From: Candidatus Pelagisphaera phototrophica | Lineage (GTDB): Bacteria > Verrucomicrobiota > Verrucomicrobiia > Opitutales > Opitutaceae | Reading direction: 5' to 3' | NCBI RefSeq assembly: GCF_014529625.1 | Contig: NZ_CP076039.1 | Span: 3,410,001 to 3,474,000 of the forward strand | Length of the DNA stretch: 64,000 nt | Shown here: in pieces, positions 17,941 to 26,495 of the stretch | How the letters are laid out: the number at the start of each line of letters is the position of its first letter | How positions within the stretch are numbered: position 1 is the stretch's first letter | Notes under the pieces: generated by a model | Database searches by the model: none | What the model saw: only the letters and a program-made list of their open reading frames with translations | Told to the model about the DNA's origin: nothing | Translations under genes and position numbers: made by a program

Positions 17941-20592
17941 ATGACCTCTGAACAAATTCGCCAGTCCTTCCTCGATTTTTTCGAGTCGAAGAAGCACTCT
18001 ATCGTTCCTTCCGCTCCCTTGATGCCGGATGCTCCAAACTTGCTATTCACCAACGCAGGAATGAACCAGTTTGTCCCCTACTTTCTCGGGGAACGCGAAG
18101 CGCCGTATCCGCGAGCCACGGACACCCAGAAGTGTATTCGAGCCGGAGGAAAACACAATGACCTCGAAGACGTTGGTTTGGATACCTACCACCACACGTT
18201 CTTCGAGATGCTAGGCAACTGGTCATTCGGCGACTACTTTAAGCAAGAGGCGATCGAATGGGCATGGGAACTCATCACCGAAGTATGGAAGTTCCCCAAG
18301 GAGCGACTGTACGCCTCCGTCTACAAACCCGGCGACGGCGAACCAGCCAACTTCGACCAGGAAGCCTACGACTTCTGGAAAGCCATTTTCGAAAAGGCCG
18401 GTCTCGATCCGGACATCCATATCGTTTACGGCAATAAGCAGGACAACTTCTGGATGATGGGTGACACTGGTCCCTGCGGCCCCTGCTCCGAACTGCACGT
18501 CGACCTCACTCCTGAGGGAAATACCAAAGGCAGCCTCGTCAATGCCGACTCGCCTTACTGCATCGAAATCTGGAACCTCGTCTTCATTCAGTTCAACGCT
18601 ACCCCGGACGGTGATTTTGTACCTCTAAAATCCAAGCACGTTGACACTGGCATGGGCTTCGAACGCGTCGCTGGCATCATCGCTACCTCGAAGAATTTCA
18701 CCGACTTCTCAACTCCACCTAGCAACTACAACTCGGACCTTTTTACTTCCTTCTTTGACCAGCTCACCTCGCTTTCCGGTCACGAGTATCAGCGCACGCT
18801 GCCTGAAGATCTGGACAATATCAGCGAGATCGAGATGAAGGATGTCATCTTCCGTGTCCTCGCCGACCACGCACGCTGCCTCTCCTGTTCAATCGCTGAC
18901 GGCATCCTGCCCGGCAACGAAGGTCGCAACTATGTCCTGCGCCGCATTCTTCGTCGCGCCGTTATGTACGGTCGCAGGCTAGGGCTCGAGAACGGCTTTT
19001 TCGCTCAACTCGTTCCTACTGCAGTGAAGCAACTAGGACAGGTATTTCCAGAGTTGGAGAAACAGCAGGGTATTATTCAAAAGATAATCCAGTCGGAAGA
19101 GGACAGTTTTTCGAGGACGCTTGACCGGGGGATCCAACTGTTCGAGAACACTCTAACTAAGGACGGAAATATTTCAGGCGAAGAAGCGTTTCGCCTATTC
19201 GACACCTTCGGATTCCCCATCGATTTGACTCAGTTACTTGCCAAACAAAAAGGCATTTACGTAGATACTGAGGCATTTAATGTCGAAATGGAGAAACAAC
19301 GTGATCGAGCTCGCGCATCCCAGAAAAAGACCGATATACTTGTCGCCGATTCGAATGGCGATACCGAAGCCACGACCTTCCTTGGATTTGACACGCTGGC
19401 CGACGAAGCAGAGCTCATCGATATCGTCAAAGCAGAAGATTCCTCGTATCTCGTTTTCAACCACACACCCTTCTATGCCGAAATGGGTGGTCAGGTCGGG
19501 GACACGGGGGCGATCGAATTCGACGGGGCTCATTTCGATGTAATCGACACCATCAAGGATGACCATGGGCGATTCCTCCACAAGGTTTCTGGTGATCTCG
19601 CGAGTATTTCCTCCGGGATCGAAGCGAATCTCATCGTAGACCACGATCGTCGTCGCTCCATCGAGCGCCATCACTCAGCGACCCATGTTCTACACTGGGC
19701 TTTACGAAAAGTGCTCGGCACCCATGTACGCCAAGCCGGATCGTACGTAGACAGTGAGCGGCTACGCTTCGACTTCGCACACTTCGAAGCGATCAAGCCA
19801 GAAGAACTCGCCGAGATTGAGAAACTCTGTAACGAGCACTTGCTCGACAACAGTATAGTCAGATGGTTTGAAACTCCCTTCGACCAAAAGCCCAACGACG
19901 TCATCGCCTTCTTCGGCGAGAAGTATGGCGATGTCGTACGCGTGGTCGACATCGGCGGCTTTTCCAAGGAACTCTGTGGCGGTACACACGTCCGGGCTAC
20001 GGGGGAAATCGGCTTGATTAAAATTTCCAGTGAATCCGCAATCGCGGCGGGTACGCGCCGAATAGAAGCAATCGTTGGCAATAGTCTATATTCCCACATA
20101 AACGAAATTGAACAATTAATCGCTACCGCTTCTCAGAGCCTTTCCACTGCACCCGCGGATCTGCTCAAAAAGATCGACTCTCTCCTTACCCGAAATTCCG
20201 AGCTCGAAAAGCGGCTCAAGAAATTCCAGCAAAAAGCGAGCGGTAATCTAGCGAATGACCTCGTCAAAACCGCGACGGAATCGGACGGTCTAAAAATCGT
20301 GAGAGCCGAGGTTCAAGCTTCCGACCCCAACGCTCTTCGTCAATTGGGAGCCAACGTCCTCGGCAAGCTAGGTGAAGGCATCGTGGTGCTCGGAGCCAAA
20401 GTGAAAGGCAAAGCCAGTATCGTCGCTTTCTGTAGCAAAGGTGCCATTGGCGCAGGCCACAAAGCCGGAGACATCGTCAGAGAACTTACTATCAGACTGG
20501 ACGGAAAAGGCGGCGGCAAACCCGACTTCGCAATGGGGGGTGGAACCAATGTCACCAAGCTAGAAGAAGTGATAAACACTTTCCAAAGGTAG
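17941..20592 (+). CDS. alaS: Alanyl-tRNA synthetase
   Basis: Charges tRNA-Ala and clears mischarged Ser and Gly. The protein has 883 residues, full length. The class II catalytic core starts with FLDFFESKKHSIVPSAPL and includes FTNAGMNQF and the HHTFFEMLGNWSFGDYF motif. The editing domain shows HHSATHVLHWALR and, further on, the zinc Cys and His of ELCGGTHVRATG. The C-terminal C-Ala domain with GGGGxxD-like ending (KGGGKPDFAMGGG) is present. The stop codon falls inside a GGTAGGG inverted repeat. Confidence 0.97.
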   Translation: MTSEQIRQSFLDFFESKKHSIVPSAPLMPDAPNLLFTNAGMNQFVPYFLGEREAPYPRATDTQKCIRAGGKHNDLEDVGLDTYHHTFFEMLGNWSFGDYFKQEAIEWAWELITEVWKFPKERLYASVYKPGDGEPANFDQEAYDFWKAIFEKAGLDPDIHIVYGNKQDNFWMMGDTGPCGPCSELHVDLTPEGNTKGSLVNADSPYCIEIWNLVFIQFNATPDGDFVPLKSKHVDTGMGFERVAGIIATSKNFTDFSTPPSNYNSDLFTSFFDQLTSLSGHEYQRTLPEDLDNISEIEMKDVIFRVLADHARCLSCSIADGILPGNEGRNYVLRRILRRAVMYGRRLGLENGFFAQLVPTAVKQLGQVFPELEKQQGIIQKIIQSEEDSFSRTLDRGIQLFENTLTKDGNISGEEAFRLFDTFGFPIDLTQLLAKQKGIYVDTEAFNVEMEKQRDRARASQKKTDILVADSNGDTEATTFLGFDTLADEAELIDIVKAEDSSYLVFNHTPFYAEMGGQVGDTGAIEFDGAHFDVIDTIKDDHGRFLHKVSGDLASISSGIEANLIVDHDRRRSIERHHSATHVLHWALRKVLGTHVRQAGSYVDSERLRFDFAHFEAIKPEELAEIEKLCNEHLLDNSIVRWFETPFDQKPNDVIAFFGEKYGDVVRVVDIGGFSKELCGGTHVRATGEIGLIKISSESAIAAGTRRIEAIVGNSLYSHINEIEQLIATASQSLSTAPADLLKKIDSLLTRNSELEKRLKKFQQKASGNLANDLVKTATESDGLKIVRAEVQASDPNALRQLGANVLGKLGEGIVVLGAKVKGKASIVAFCSKGAIGAGHKAGDIVRELTIRLDGKGGGKPDFAMGGGTNVTKLEEVINTFQR

Positions 20593-20622
20593 GGCGTGAC
20601 CGCCCAGTCCGAGTACCCTACC
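20588..20622. repeat. GGTAGGG...CCCTACC inverted repeat overlapping the alaS stop
   Basis: GGTAGGG at 20588-20594 and CCCTACC at 20616-20622 enclose 21 bases containing GACCGCCCAGTCCGAG. The block is similar in make-up to the GGTAGGGCTGACTG palindrome embedded in imuB at 47.06 kb. It may act as a terminator but has no T tract. Confidence 0.5.
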
Positions 20623-20800
20623 CTTCGCGTTCCGAGTTTAAAAAACTCGATGGGACGAAACTGTCTGCGAGAAAGTCGAGAGCCCCTTTCGCATCCCCCA
20701 AAACGTATTCTATTTCCTGATCCAGCGGGTTTTTCCAACCACTCTTGTCAGCCAATCGAGTAATGACCTCTGGCAGGACCTCCATTGTATCCGAATCCAT
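20618..20800 (-). CDS. Possible small acidic protein
   Basis: A 60-residue frame with ordinary amino acid composition and no recognised family: VITRLADKSGWKNPLDQE and then DAKGALDFLADSF. It lies downstream of the broken ECF sigma factor on the same strand, and may be a remnant of that operon or a chance frame. Confidence 0.35.
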   Translation of the reverse strand: MDSDTMEVLPEVITRLADKSGWKNPLDQEIEYVLGDAKGALDFLADSFVPSSFLNSEREG

Positions 20801-20871
20801 CGGACTTTCTATAATGTCATTTTTCGTTATGTTAAAAATGGGTTTGGCTTAACCGGATTCCAATTAGGCTT

Positions 20872-20979
20872 CTACTCCAATTCACGTGTGAACTCGCGTT
20901 CCTCATCCAGCTCCAGACCCAATAAAATATACTTGTCGCAAGTTCGCTCCAGCCAAATCGGCAATGGCTTATCATGGTC
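20872..20979 (-). pseudogene. Short frame, possible anti-sigma remnant
   Basis: A 35-codon stretch without a start codon directly after the sigma-factor remnant, containing DKYILLGLELDEEREFTREL. The 'Y-x-L-G-E-L-D-E-E' look is reminiscent of the N-terminus of putative anti-sigma proteins that follow ECF sigma genes in this phylum. The resemblance is weak and the assignment is inference only. Confidence 0.25.
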
Positions 20980-21030
20980 TCATACCAACGAACGAGGAAA
21001 AGTGGTATTTGTTTTTTAATGATATTAACC

Positions 21031-21569
21031 TCAATTTTTATGGACCTTCTTTTGTTGGTTGCGTGCCCGAAAAAGAAGTATCTTTATATTGGACGGCATT
21101 TTTCCGAGAACATTCTCGATTTCCAGAATCGAAGGATCTTCAATGTATTTTAATAAGAGAACTTCTCTGAACTCCTTCTTCAGCTTCTTCGCTGATTACC
21201 ATACCGAATTCAGACTGTCCTGCCGCTCCAAAGCTCCATCGGGACGCTCGCTTTCATCGGTAATATCAAACTCCATGGGCTCAGTTCGCCGAGCGCTGCG
21301 GTAGTGGTTGTAAACCGTTCTGCAGCCGATGGTGTATAGCCAGGAAGCAAACGGATACTTGCCATCGTATCGATGGAAGTTTTTGAAAGCCTTGACTAAC
21401 GTGTCCTGTGTCAAGTCTTCCGCATCCTGACGGTTTCTCGTATACCGGTAAATGAAATTGTAGAGCTCGGTCTGGCGTTGCTGAAGAGGAGGGTAAACGA
21501 CGTCTTCTCGTTCGCAGAGTCATCCGAGTCGTAAGAGTCAACTCTTAACGCTTCCATCGTATTTGGCAT
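21031..21569 (-). pseudogene. ECF RNA polymerase sigma factor, frameshifted and stopped
   Basis: Region 2 of an extracytoplasmic-function sigma factor is clear: YPPLQQRQTELYNFIYRYT, then NRQDAEDLTQDTLVKAF, then KYPFASWLYTIGCR. Two lesions are visible. The natural start, ATG at 21567-21569 (MPNTMEALRVDSYD), runs in a different frame from region 2, so one base has been lost or gained near 21495-21510. After DSLNSVW the frame meets TAA at 21196-21198, then continues cleanly through a recognisable region 4 (KKEFREVLLLKYIED, LLFRARNQQKK) to TGA at 21031. Restoring both sites would give a sigma factor of about 180 residues. Confidence 0.85.
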
Positions 21570-21600
21570 TACTACGCTTTCTAAATGCACGTGAAAATCC

Positions 21601-22557
21601 TTAACCTTCTTCGTTATCTCCGTTCATCGCCTTTCTGCCTTCATCCGCAAGTGAACCCAAAATGTTGATAAGACTCTCTACAGGATACTCAAGTCCTATC
21701 GACACAAAGCTTTCCTCCTCTTCAACAACAAAATTATCCATGAGGGTATTCAATTGTTCATCACCCAATTCGGCGAATGAAGCCAACGCTATCATGCCTT
21801 GAACGATTCGAGACAAATGGCTGGATGTTTCCGCATCTGGGGTTGAAAGGGTAATTTTGGCTTAAAACATGTCACCTTGCTCTCCCAAAGCAAACCGCCC
21901 TCCTTGGGCTTTCTGCAGTACCCGGGCCTGGGCCGTCATATCCGCGATTGCATCGAATCCCTCAACGGTCGCCAAGAAGAAGAATCCCGGCTCGTCGGCC
22001 CGCATCAACCTTGAGTCGCTGTCTTCAATATTCTTGATTCCTCCCTCAATGACTCGTTGCGCCTTTTCAATCTGTTCGTACGACTTGCTCGATACCCACA
22101 CATCATCTTCTAAAAACGTAGCGTACACCTCGTTTCCAACCAAGTACGTATCGTGAGCTTTGTCATCGAGACGTTTTACCTCCGACTTCCCATTTGTCTT
22201 CATTTCCAAAGTGGCGAGGTAGCCATCAATGATGGACCGGGCTCGATCACCCGTTTTCACGATCAATACGCTATTTTTTTGCGGATCTTCGGAAATACCT
22301 GAACCATATGCCGTTAGCGAATATAGTTTCTCTGCAACGAGACCAACGTCGATCGAGATCGACGAATCGTTGTTTTCGGCGATTTCCTCGCGCAGCCTGG
22401 CCAAGAGAAACGTGCCCATTTTAGTTTCCTTAAGATTCTCAAAATCCATGTGGGCCAACCATTGGGCATCACCTGCTACGTTTTTCTTGTCCAGCGGAGC
22501 CCCAAAGCTCGTGAATCCCATTGCCGCTGCGGTAAAAATAAAAATCAGTTTGTTCAT
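21601..22557 (-). pseudogene. Secreted protein split by an in-frame TAA
   Basis: Starts at MNKLIF with a signal peptide ending near SFGAP and runs 231 residues to TAA at 21862-21864. The same frame then continues without interruption for 87 more codons (AKITLSTPDAETSS, then IVQGMIALASFAELG) to the stop at 21601. The two parts make sense as one protein of about 318 residues. I recognise the general type as the secreted proteins with repeated alpha/beta lobes found near sigma-factor operons in this phylum, but cannot name a family. A truncated secreted product may still be made. The gene lies immediately upstream of the broken sigma factor. Confidence 0.7.
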
Positions 22558-22669
22558 AATCAATAATTCCCTCCGAGCTGCTCTACACCATGACATTGAT
22601 TTAGGTTACAGTTTGCTCGGTGAAAATTCACGTTCTGACCCATTCCAAGCATTGGCCAAACTCTCGGCT

Positions 22670-23788
22670 TCAGTTGACCGGAGTTTTTATCGCTTCGCCG
22701 CGAGTCTCGATGGGCTTCGATAACTCGAGCGGGTCTATTCTTTCCCATTCCCCTGCCAAGTACTCAGTTGGGGAAATCGGCTCACTCCTTAGTCGCTTCT
22801 CCTCGATTTCGGCAACTACTTGCCGCATCGCCTCTATCCGTTCCCTGGTAACTCGATCCATCACATTCTTTTCCTTCAACAGCTTCTCTTCCCAGAAGTC
22901 CGGATACCCACTAATGTCTACCCCCGCGTTTGCCAACGCGTAAAGGGCAAGTATATCCGACTCAATTTGAAATCCAGCCTTGTGAGCATTGCGGCCCATG
23001 CTCCCGAAAATTCCGCCTGTGTTTACACCTGAGACCGCTGCCGCTAGATCTAGAACACTGCCGATAAACTCATTCTGAACCTTCATTCGGGCGTGCTTCA
23101 TCACGTTTTGAACTAATGCATAAGCACAAATGTAATCCAGCTCTTCCTCCTCCAGACCTTCCATGCTCTCGAGCGGGAAGTAGATCGCTTTGCCTTCCGC
23201 ATACACTGATTCCCGAATGAAGGGCGTCACAATCACACTGTACGAAACCGATCGATTGGCTTCGATCTCGAGCGTAATCTCTTCTCCGTTACGATCGACA
23301 ACCAGTAAATTCGACTCATCGACAAGCCAGAGCTTCCCCATCTTTTCCACAACAAAAGTCGACGCCCTTTCCCCTTTCGGCAACTTGACTCCATTTAGCC
23401 GAAGCAGCTGGTCGCCTAGCAAAAGCCCTCCCGCATCGGCGGGCGAGCCCTCAACGATATACCGCACGGTTACAAAATCGCCCATTCCCTGCCTCGCGAC
23501 TGCTTCCTCCAAATCGATCGGGTAAAATCGTCCAGTCGCAAAGATCGCTCCTGAATACCCGGTAGCCTCGTTTTCGTTGTATTCGACTACCGTTGGCCCT
23601 AGCGCACCGAGCACTTCGTAGCAGGACGCTTCCACTGACTGGATCCGCTTAAGGTAACGCTCTTTCATATCCGCTTCCTTTTGGGCCAAGCGGGCTTTTT
23701 CTTCCGGCGTCAGCGGAGTCGTGGTCTCACAGCTGGCGCAAAGCAGTGCACAGCAAACGACGACAAATTCAGGAAGCTTCCTCAACAC
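22670..23788 (-). CDS. Lipoprotein with PDZ domain and M48-like pseudo-peptidase domain
   Basis: A 372-residue lipoprotein: signal peptide with an LCASC lipobox at about residues 16-20. A Lys/Glu-rich linker follows. A PDZ-like segment covers about residues 75-175, with GSPADAGGLLLGDQLLRLNG as its core. The C-terminal part has the layout of an M48 metallopeptidase: EEEELDYICAYALVQNVMKH aligns with the HExxH helix, and FQIESDILALYALANAG with the ExxxD helix. The catalytic His, Glu and His are replaced by Tyr, Ala and Gln. It is probably a non-catalytic envelope protein. The frame is intact although both downstream neighbours are broken. Confidence 0.7.
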   Translation of the reverse strand: MLRKLPEFVVVCCALLCASCETTTPLTPEEKARLAQKEADMKERYLKRIQSVEASCYEVLGALGPTVVEYNENEATGYSGAIFATGRFYPIDLEEAVARQGMGDFVTVRYIVEGSPADAGGLLLGDQLLRLNGVKLPKGERASTFVVEKMGKLWLVDESNLLVVDRNGEEITLEIEANRSVSYSVIVTPFIRESVYAEGKAIYFPLESMEGLEEEELDYICAYALVQNVMKHARMKVQNEFIGSVLDLAAAVSGVNTGGIFGSMGRNAHKAGFQIESDILALYALANAGVDISGYPDFWEEKLLKEKNVMDRVTRERIEAMRQVVAEIEEKRLRSEPISPTEYLAGEWERIDPLELSKPIETRGEAIKTPVN

Positions 23789-24008
23789 GAAAGAGCATAA
23801 TGCTTCGAATTATTCGATTTTCAATGAGGAATCCTCTTCTTGCGATAGATTTAGTCGCATTCTTTACAATGAAATATATATCATTAAAATGCTGAATAAA
23901 AGGGACTTAAGAATCACAAAAGTCCAAATCAGATCGGTTACTTAGGGACCTAAGGTCCCATCCGATACCCTGTAAGTGAAGAAATCTTCAACGAATCTTC
24001 GAACTTAG

Positions 24009-24869
24009 GTCGCACGAATCGTCCTGTTCGGTATAGTTTATCCTTTTGTCAGTTTCAATTTGCAGGCCGAAATATGGCTAGGGATGCCAAAGGGTGAACT
24101 CTTCAAAGAGCTCGGAGCTCCAATCTTAACTCTAGCCGCGGGCCCCAAGGAGCTGCACAACTTCAGCGATGGAAGAAAAGATGAGGTTCTCAACGAAAGA
24201 GTCGCGGCCTTCTCCGGCTTCCCCCAAGAATCCATAATCGAAGTTAAGCAACCGGCCAAAGAGGAAGCGCCAAAAGCGTCGACAGCCTAATCTCGCAAGG
24301 GAGCAAAAGCCAAAAGGGCCTCTGAGTTTAACGACTTCAAGGCGATCGAGAACACGCCTAAAGAAACCTTTACCCTTTCAAATAACCCTAAGAACACGAA
24401 CGTTGCGAATAAGCTCCACGATTTTCTGGAATCCAACAAAGCGACCACCTTCTATATTCTTGGAGAGGGAATCGCGGCATGCTTGATCGTCGCAATCTCA
24501 TTCTCTAGATCACGAAAGCTCATTCCTTTGGATTCGGAATAAGAACCATCGTTCAATCGTGAAATCCCTCCTTTTCCTCAGTCCACACCACAAGCACGAC
24601 CCTTGATGGGCGATTCTCATGGAGAAACAACGGAATTGCGAGAAGAACGGCTCGCCATGCGGGAAGACCCGAATTCTCTCGGTCTTTCCATTCGGGCTAC
24701 ACCGTACCAGGACTTTGACTCAACAGAGCTTTGAAACCCTCTCATTCAACAAGCGAAGGAGTCAGGAGTCAAAGCTGCCTATTCAAGCGCGGGCAATGTC
24801 ACTACTAATTATCTAACAAACCAACCCGAAAAACACGGGACAACACCCCCTAAGGTGGACCACCAGTAG
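24009..24869 (+). pseudogene. Gene crossed by several in-frame stops but no frameshift
   Basis: One reading frame keeps a protein-like sequence for about 285 codons. It begins with a signal-like hydrophobic run (IVLFGIVYPFVSFN) with no ATG, then WLGMPKGELFKELGAP, a small SmpA/OmlA-like motif. TAA at 24288 follows, then a basic segment and the membrane helix FYILGEGIAACLIVAISF. TAA at 24540, then REERLAMREDPNSLGLSIRA, TGA at 24732, and NPLIQQAKESGVKAAYSS with a final TAG at 24867. The lesions could arise by single substitutions at Gln, Glu, Lys or Arg codons. The start codon also seems lost. Confidence 0.65.
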
Positions 24870-24977
24870 CAAAACGCAGTTCCTCACTGAAGCTGGAATC
24901 CCATTAGACTCCGGATTCTAATTCCAATCCAAACTTGCCCTAGGTCGCGCGGACATAGTAAATGATAGCCTTCCAAC

Positions 24978-26405
24978 ATGAAGGCTCTCCTCACTTACAC
25001 CATCCCGCTTTTGCTTTTAACCGCCTCGCTTGGCCAGATGGGCTTCTCTGCTGAGAACGGCCCGAAGCGCATCCTTTTTATCGCTGGCGAACCCAGCCAC
25101 GGATGGAACAAGCACGAATTCCCTGCGGGATGTGAGCTTCTCGCCAAATGCCTGGATGAAAGCGGTCTCAATGTTCAAGCGCAGGTAAGCCTAGGATGGC
25201 CAGAGGATGATAGCCTTATCAAAAATGCGGATACAATTGTCATCTACTCGGACGGGAACGAACTGCACGTTGCTCTAGGCAAAGACGGAATATTGCAAGA
25301 GGCCTACCAAAACGGGTCAGGTATCGTTATTCTCCACTACGCTCTCGAACCGGGAAACGAGCCGCTCAACGAGTTTTTGACCGACGCCATCGGAGGTTAT
25401 TTTGAGGTCGATTGGTCTGTTAATCCTGTCTGGACTCTCGAAAACTCGGAAATCCATACCCACGAGATCACTCAAGGTGTAGAGCCTTTTAATCTCGAAG
25501 ACGAATGGTACTACCACATGCGGTTTCAGAATAATGGTGGCCAAATCGCGTCCCTAATCGAGGCCGTCCCGCCAGAATCTTCGCTAGGAGAAGACGGTCC
25601 CCGCACCGGAAATCCAGCGGTTCGAGACGCGCTCAAGAAGAAACGGCCCCAGTCTCTCGCATGGGCTAAAGTGGACTCGAATGAGCGACGCGGATTCGGA
25701 TTCACGGGGGGACACTTCCACTACAACTGGAGCAACGAAAGCGTCCGTAAGCTGGTACTCAACGCCATCGCTTGGACCGCTGGGTTATATATCCCAGAAA
25801 AAGGCATCGAGTCCGAGATTCTTCCGATCGTTAAGTACCAATCCATCGAGCAGGCCATCGCGCTTGGCGATCTTGAGGACCTTCAGCGGCATATAGCAAA
25901 CGATCCTGAAATCATAAATCGGCCCGGCCGAGGCAGCTATACTCCCCTCCACCAAGCCATACTTCGCAGGAAAGGTGACATCGTATCGAGTCTCATAAAA
26001 CAGGGAGCCGACCCAAATGTCACCACGAAGAGTAAACAAACCGCCCTGCACGTCGCTGTGAGCCGAAGTGACGTAGCCTCCTGTCTTGCGGTTATCGCTG
26101 CGGGGGTGGATCTAAGTTTGAAAGACGGAAATGGCTGGACCCCCCTTCACTTAGCAGCGGCAAAAAACAAGATCGATCTAGTAACCTTACTGCTCGAAAA
26201 CGGAGCTGATATTTCTATACTCAGCGACGCCGGAGGCACTCCCCTGCACGAGGCGTCCGTCAGCGGCAGCAAAGAGCTCATCGAATTGCTCCTCAGCGAA
26301 GGAGTCGATCCGAGCGTAGTATCGAAAACGGGGAAGACTGCCCTAGACCACGCGATCGAGTTCAAGAACGAAGCAGGAATAGGATCACTAACCGATCTCA
26401 AATAA
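24978..26405 (+). CDS. Secreted ThuA-like domain fused to ankyrin repeats
   Basis: A 475-residue protein with a signal peptide ending near residue 25. Residues about 30-275 form a ThuA-like (trehalose utilisation, glutamine amidotransferase-fold) domain: RILFIAGEPSHGWNKHEF, then IVILHYALEPGNE, and WAKVDSNERRGFGFTGGHFHYNW. From about residue 290 come four to five ankyrin repeats with the TPLHQAI, TALHVAV, TPLHLAA and TPLHEAS consensus. ThuA domains in this phylum are usually linked to sugar degradation, but the catalytic role is not proven. The ankyrin tail suggests protein binding in the periplasm or outside the cell. Confidence 0.88.
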   Translation: MKALLTYTIPLLLLTASLGQMGFSAENGPKRILFIAGEPSHGWNKHEFPAGCELLAKCLDESGLNVQAQVSLGWPEDDSLIKNADTIVIYSDGNELHVALGKDGILQEAYQNGSGIVILHYALEPGNEPLNEFLTDAIGGYFEVDWSVNPVWTLENSEIHTHEITQGVEPFNLEDEWYYHMRFQNNGGQIASLIEAVPPESSLGEDGPRTGNPAVRDALKKKRPQSLAWAKVDSNERRGFGFTGGHFHYNWSNESVRKLVLNAIAWTAGLYIPEKGIESEILPIVKYQSIEQAIALGDLEDLQRHIANDPEIINRPGRGSYTPLHQAILRRKGDIVSSLIKQGADPNVTTKSKQTALHVAVSRSDVASCLAVIAAGVDLSLKDGNGWTPLHLAAAKNKIDLVTLLLENGADISILSDAGGTPLHEASVSGSKELIELLLSEGVDPSVVSKTGKTALDHAIEFKNEAGIGSLTDLK

Positions 26406-26495
26406 CTGGTCTGGCTTATAAAAATTCATGTTTGTTTCCATTTGTATCAATGTCTGCCCGCTCAATCCTTGGGCAAATACTATTAAAGTTCATTA

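Noticed and set aside
20964..21170. 68-codon plus-strand frame
   Set aside because: Lies opposite the recognisable region 4 of the ECF sigma remnant and has no support of its own.
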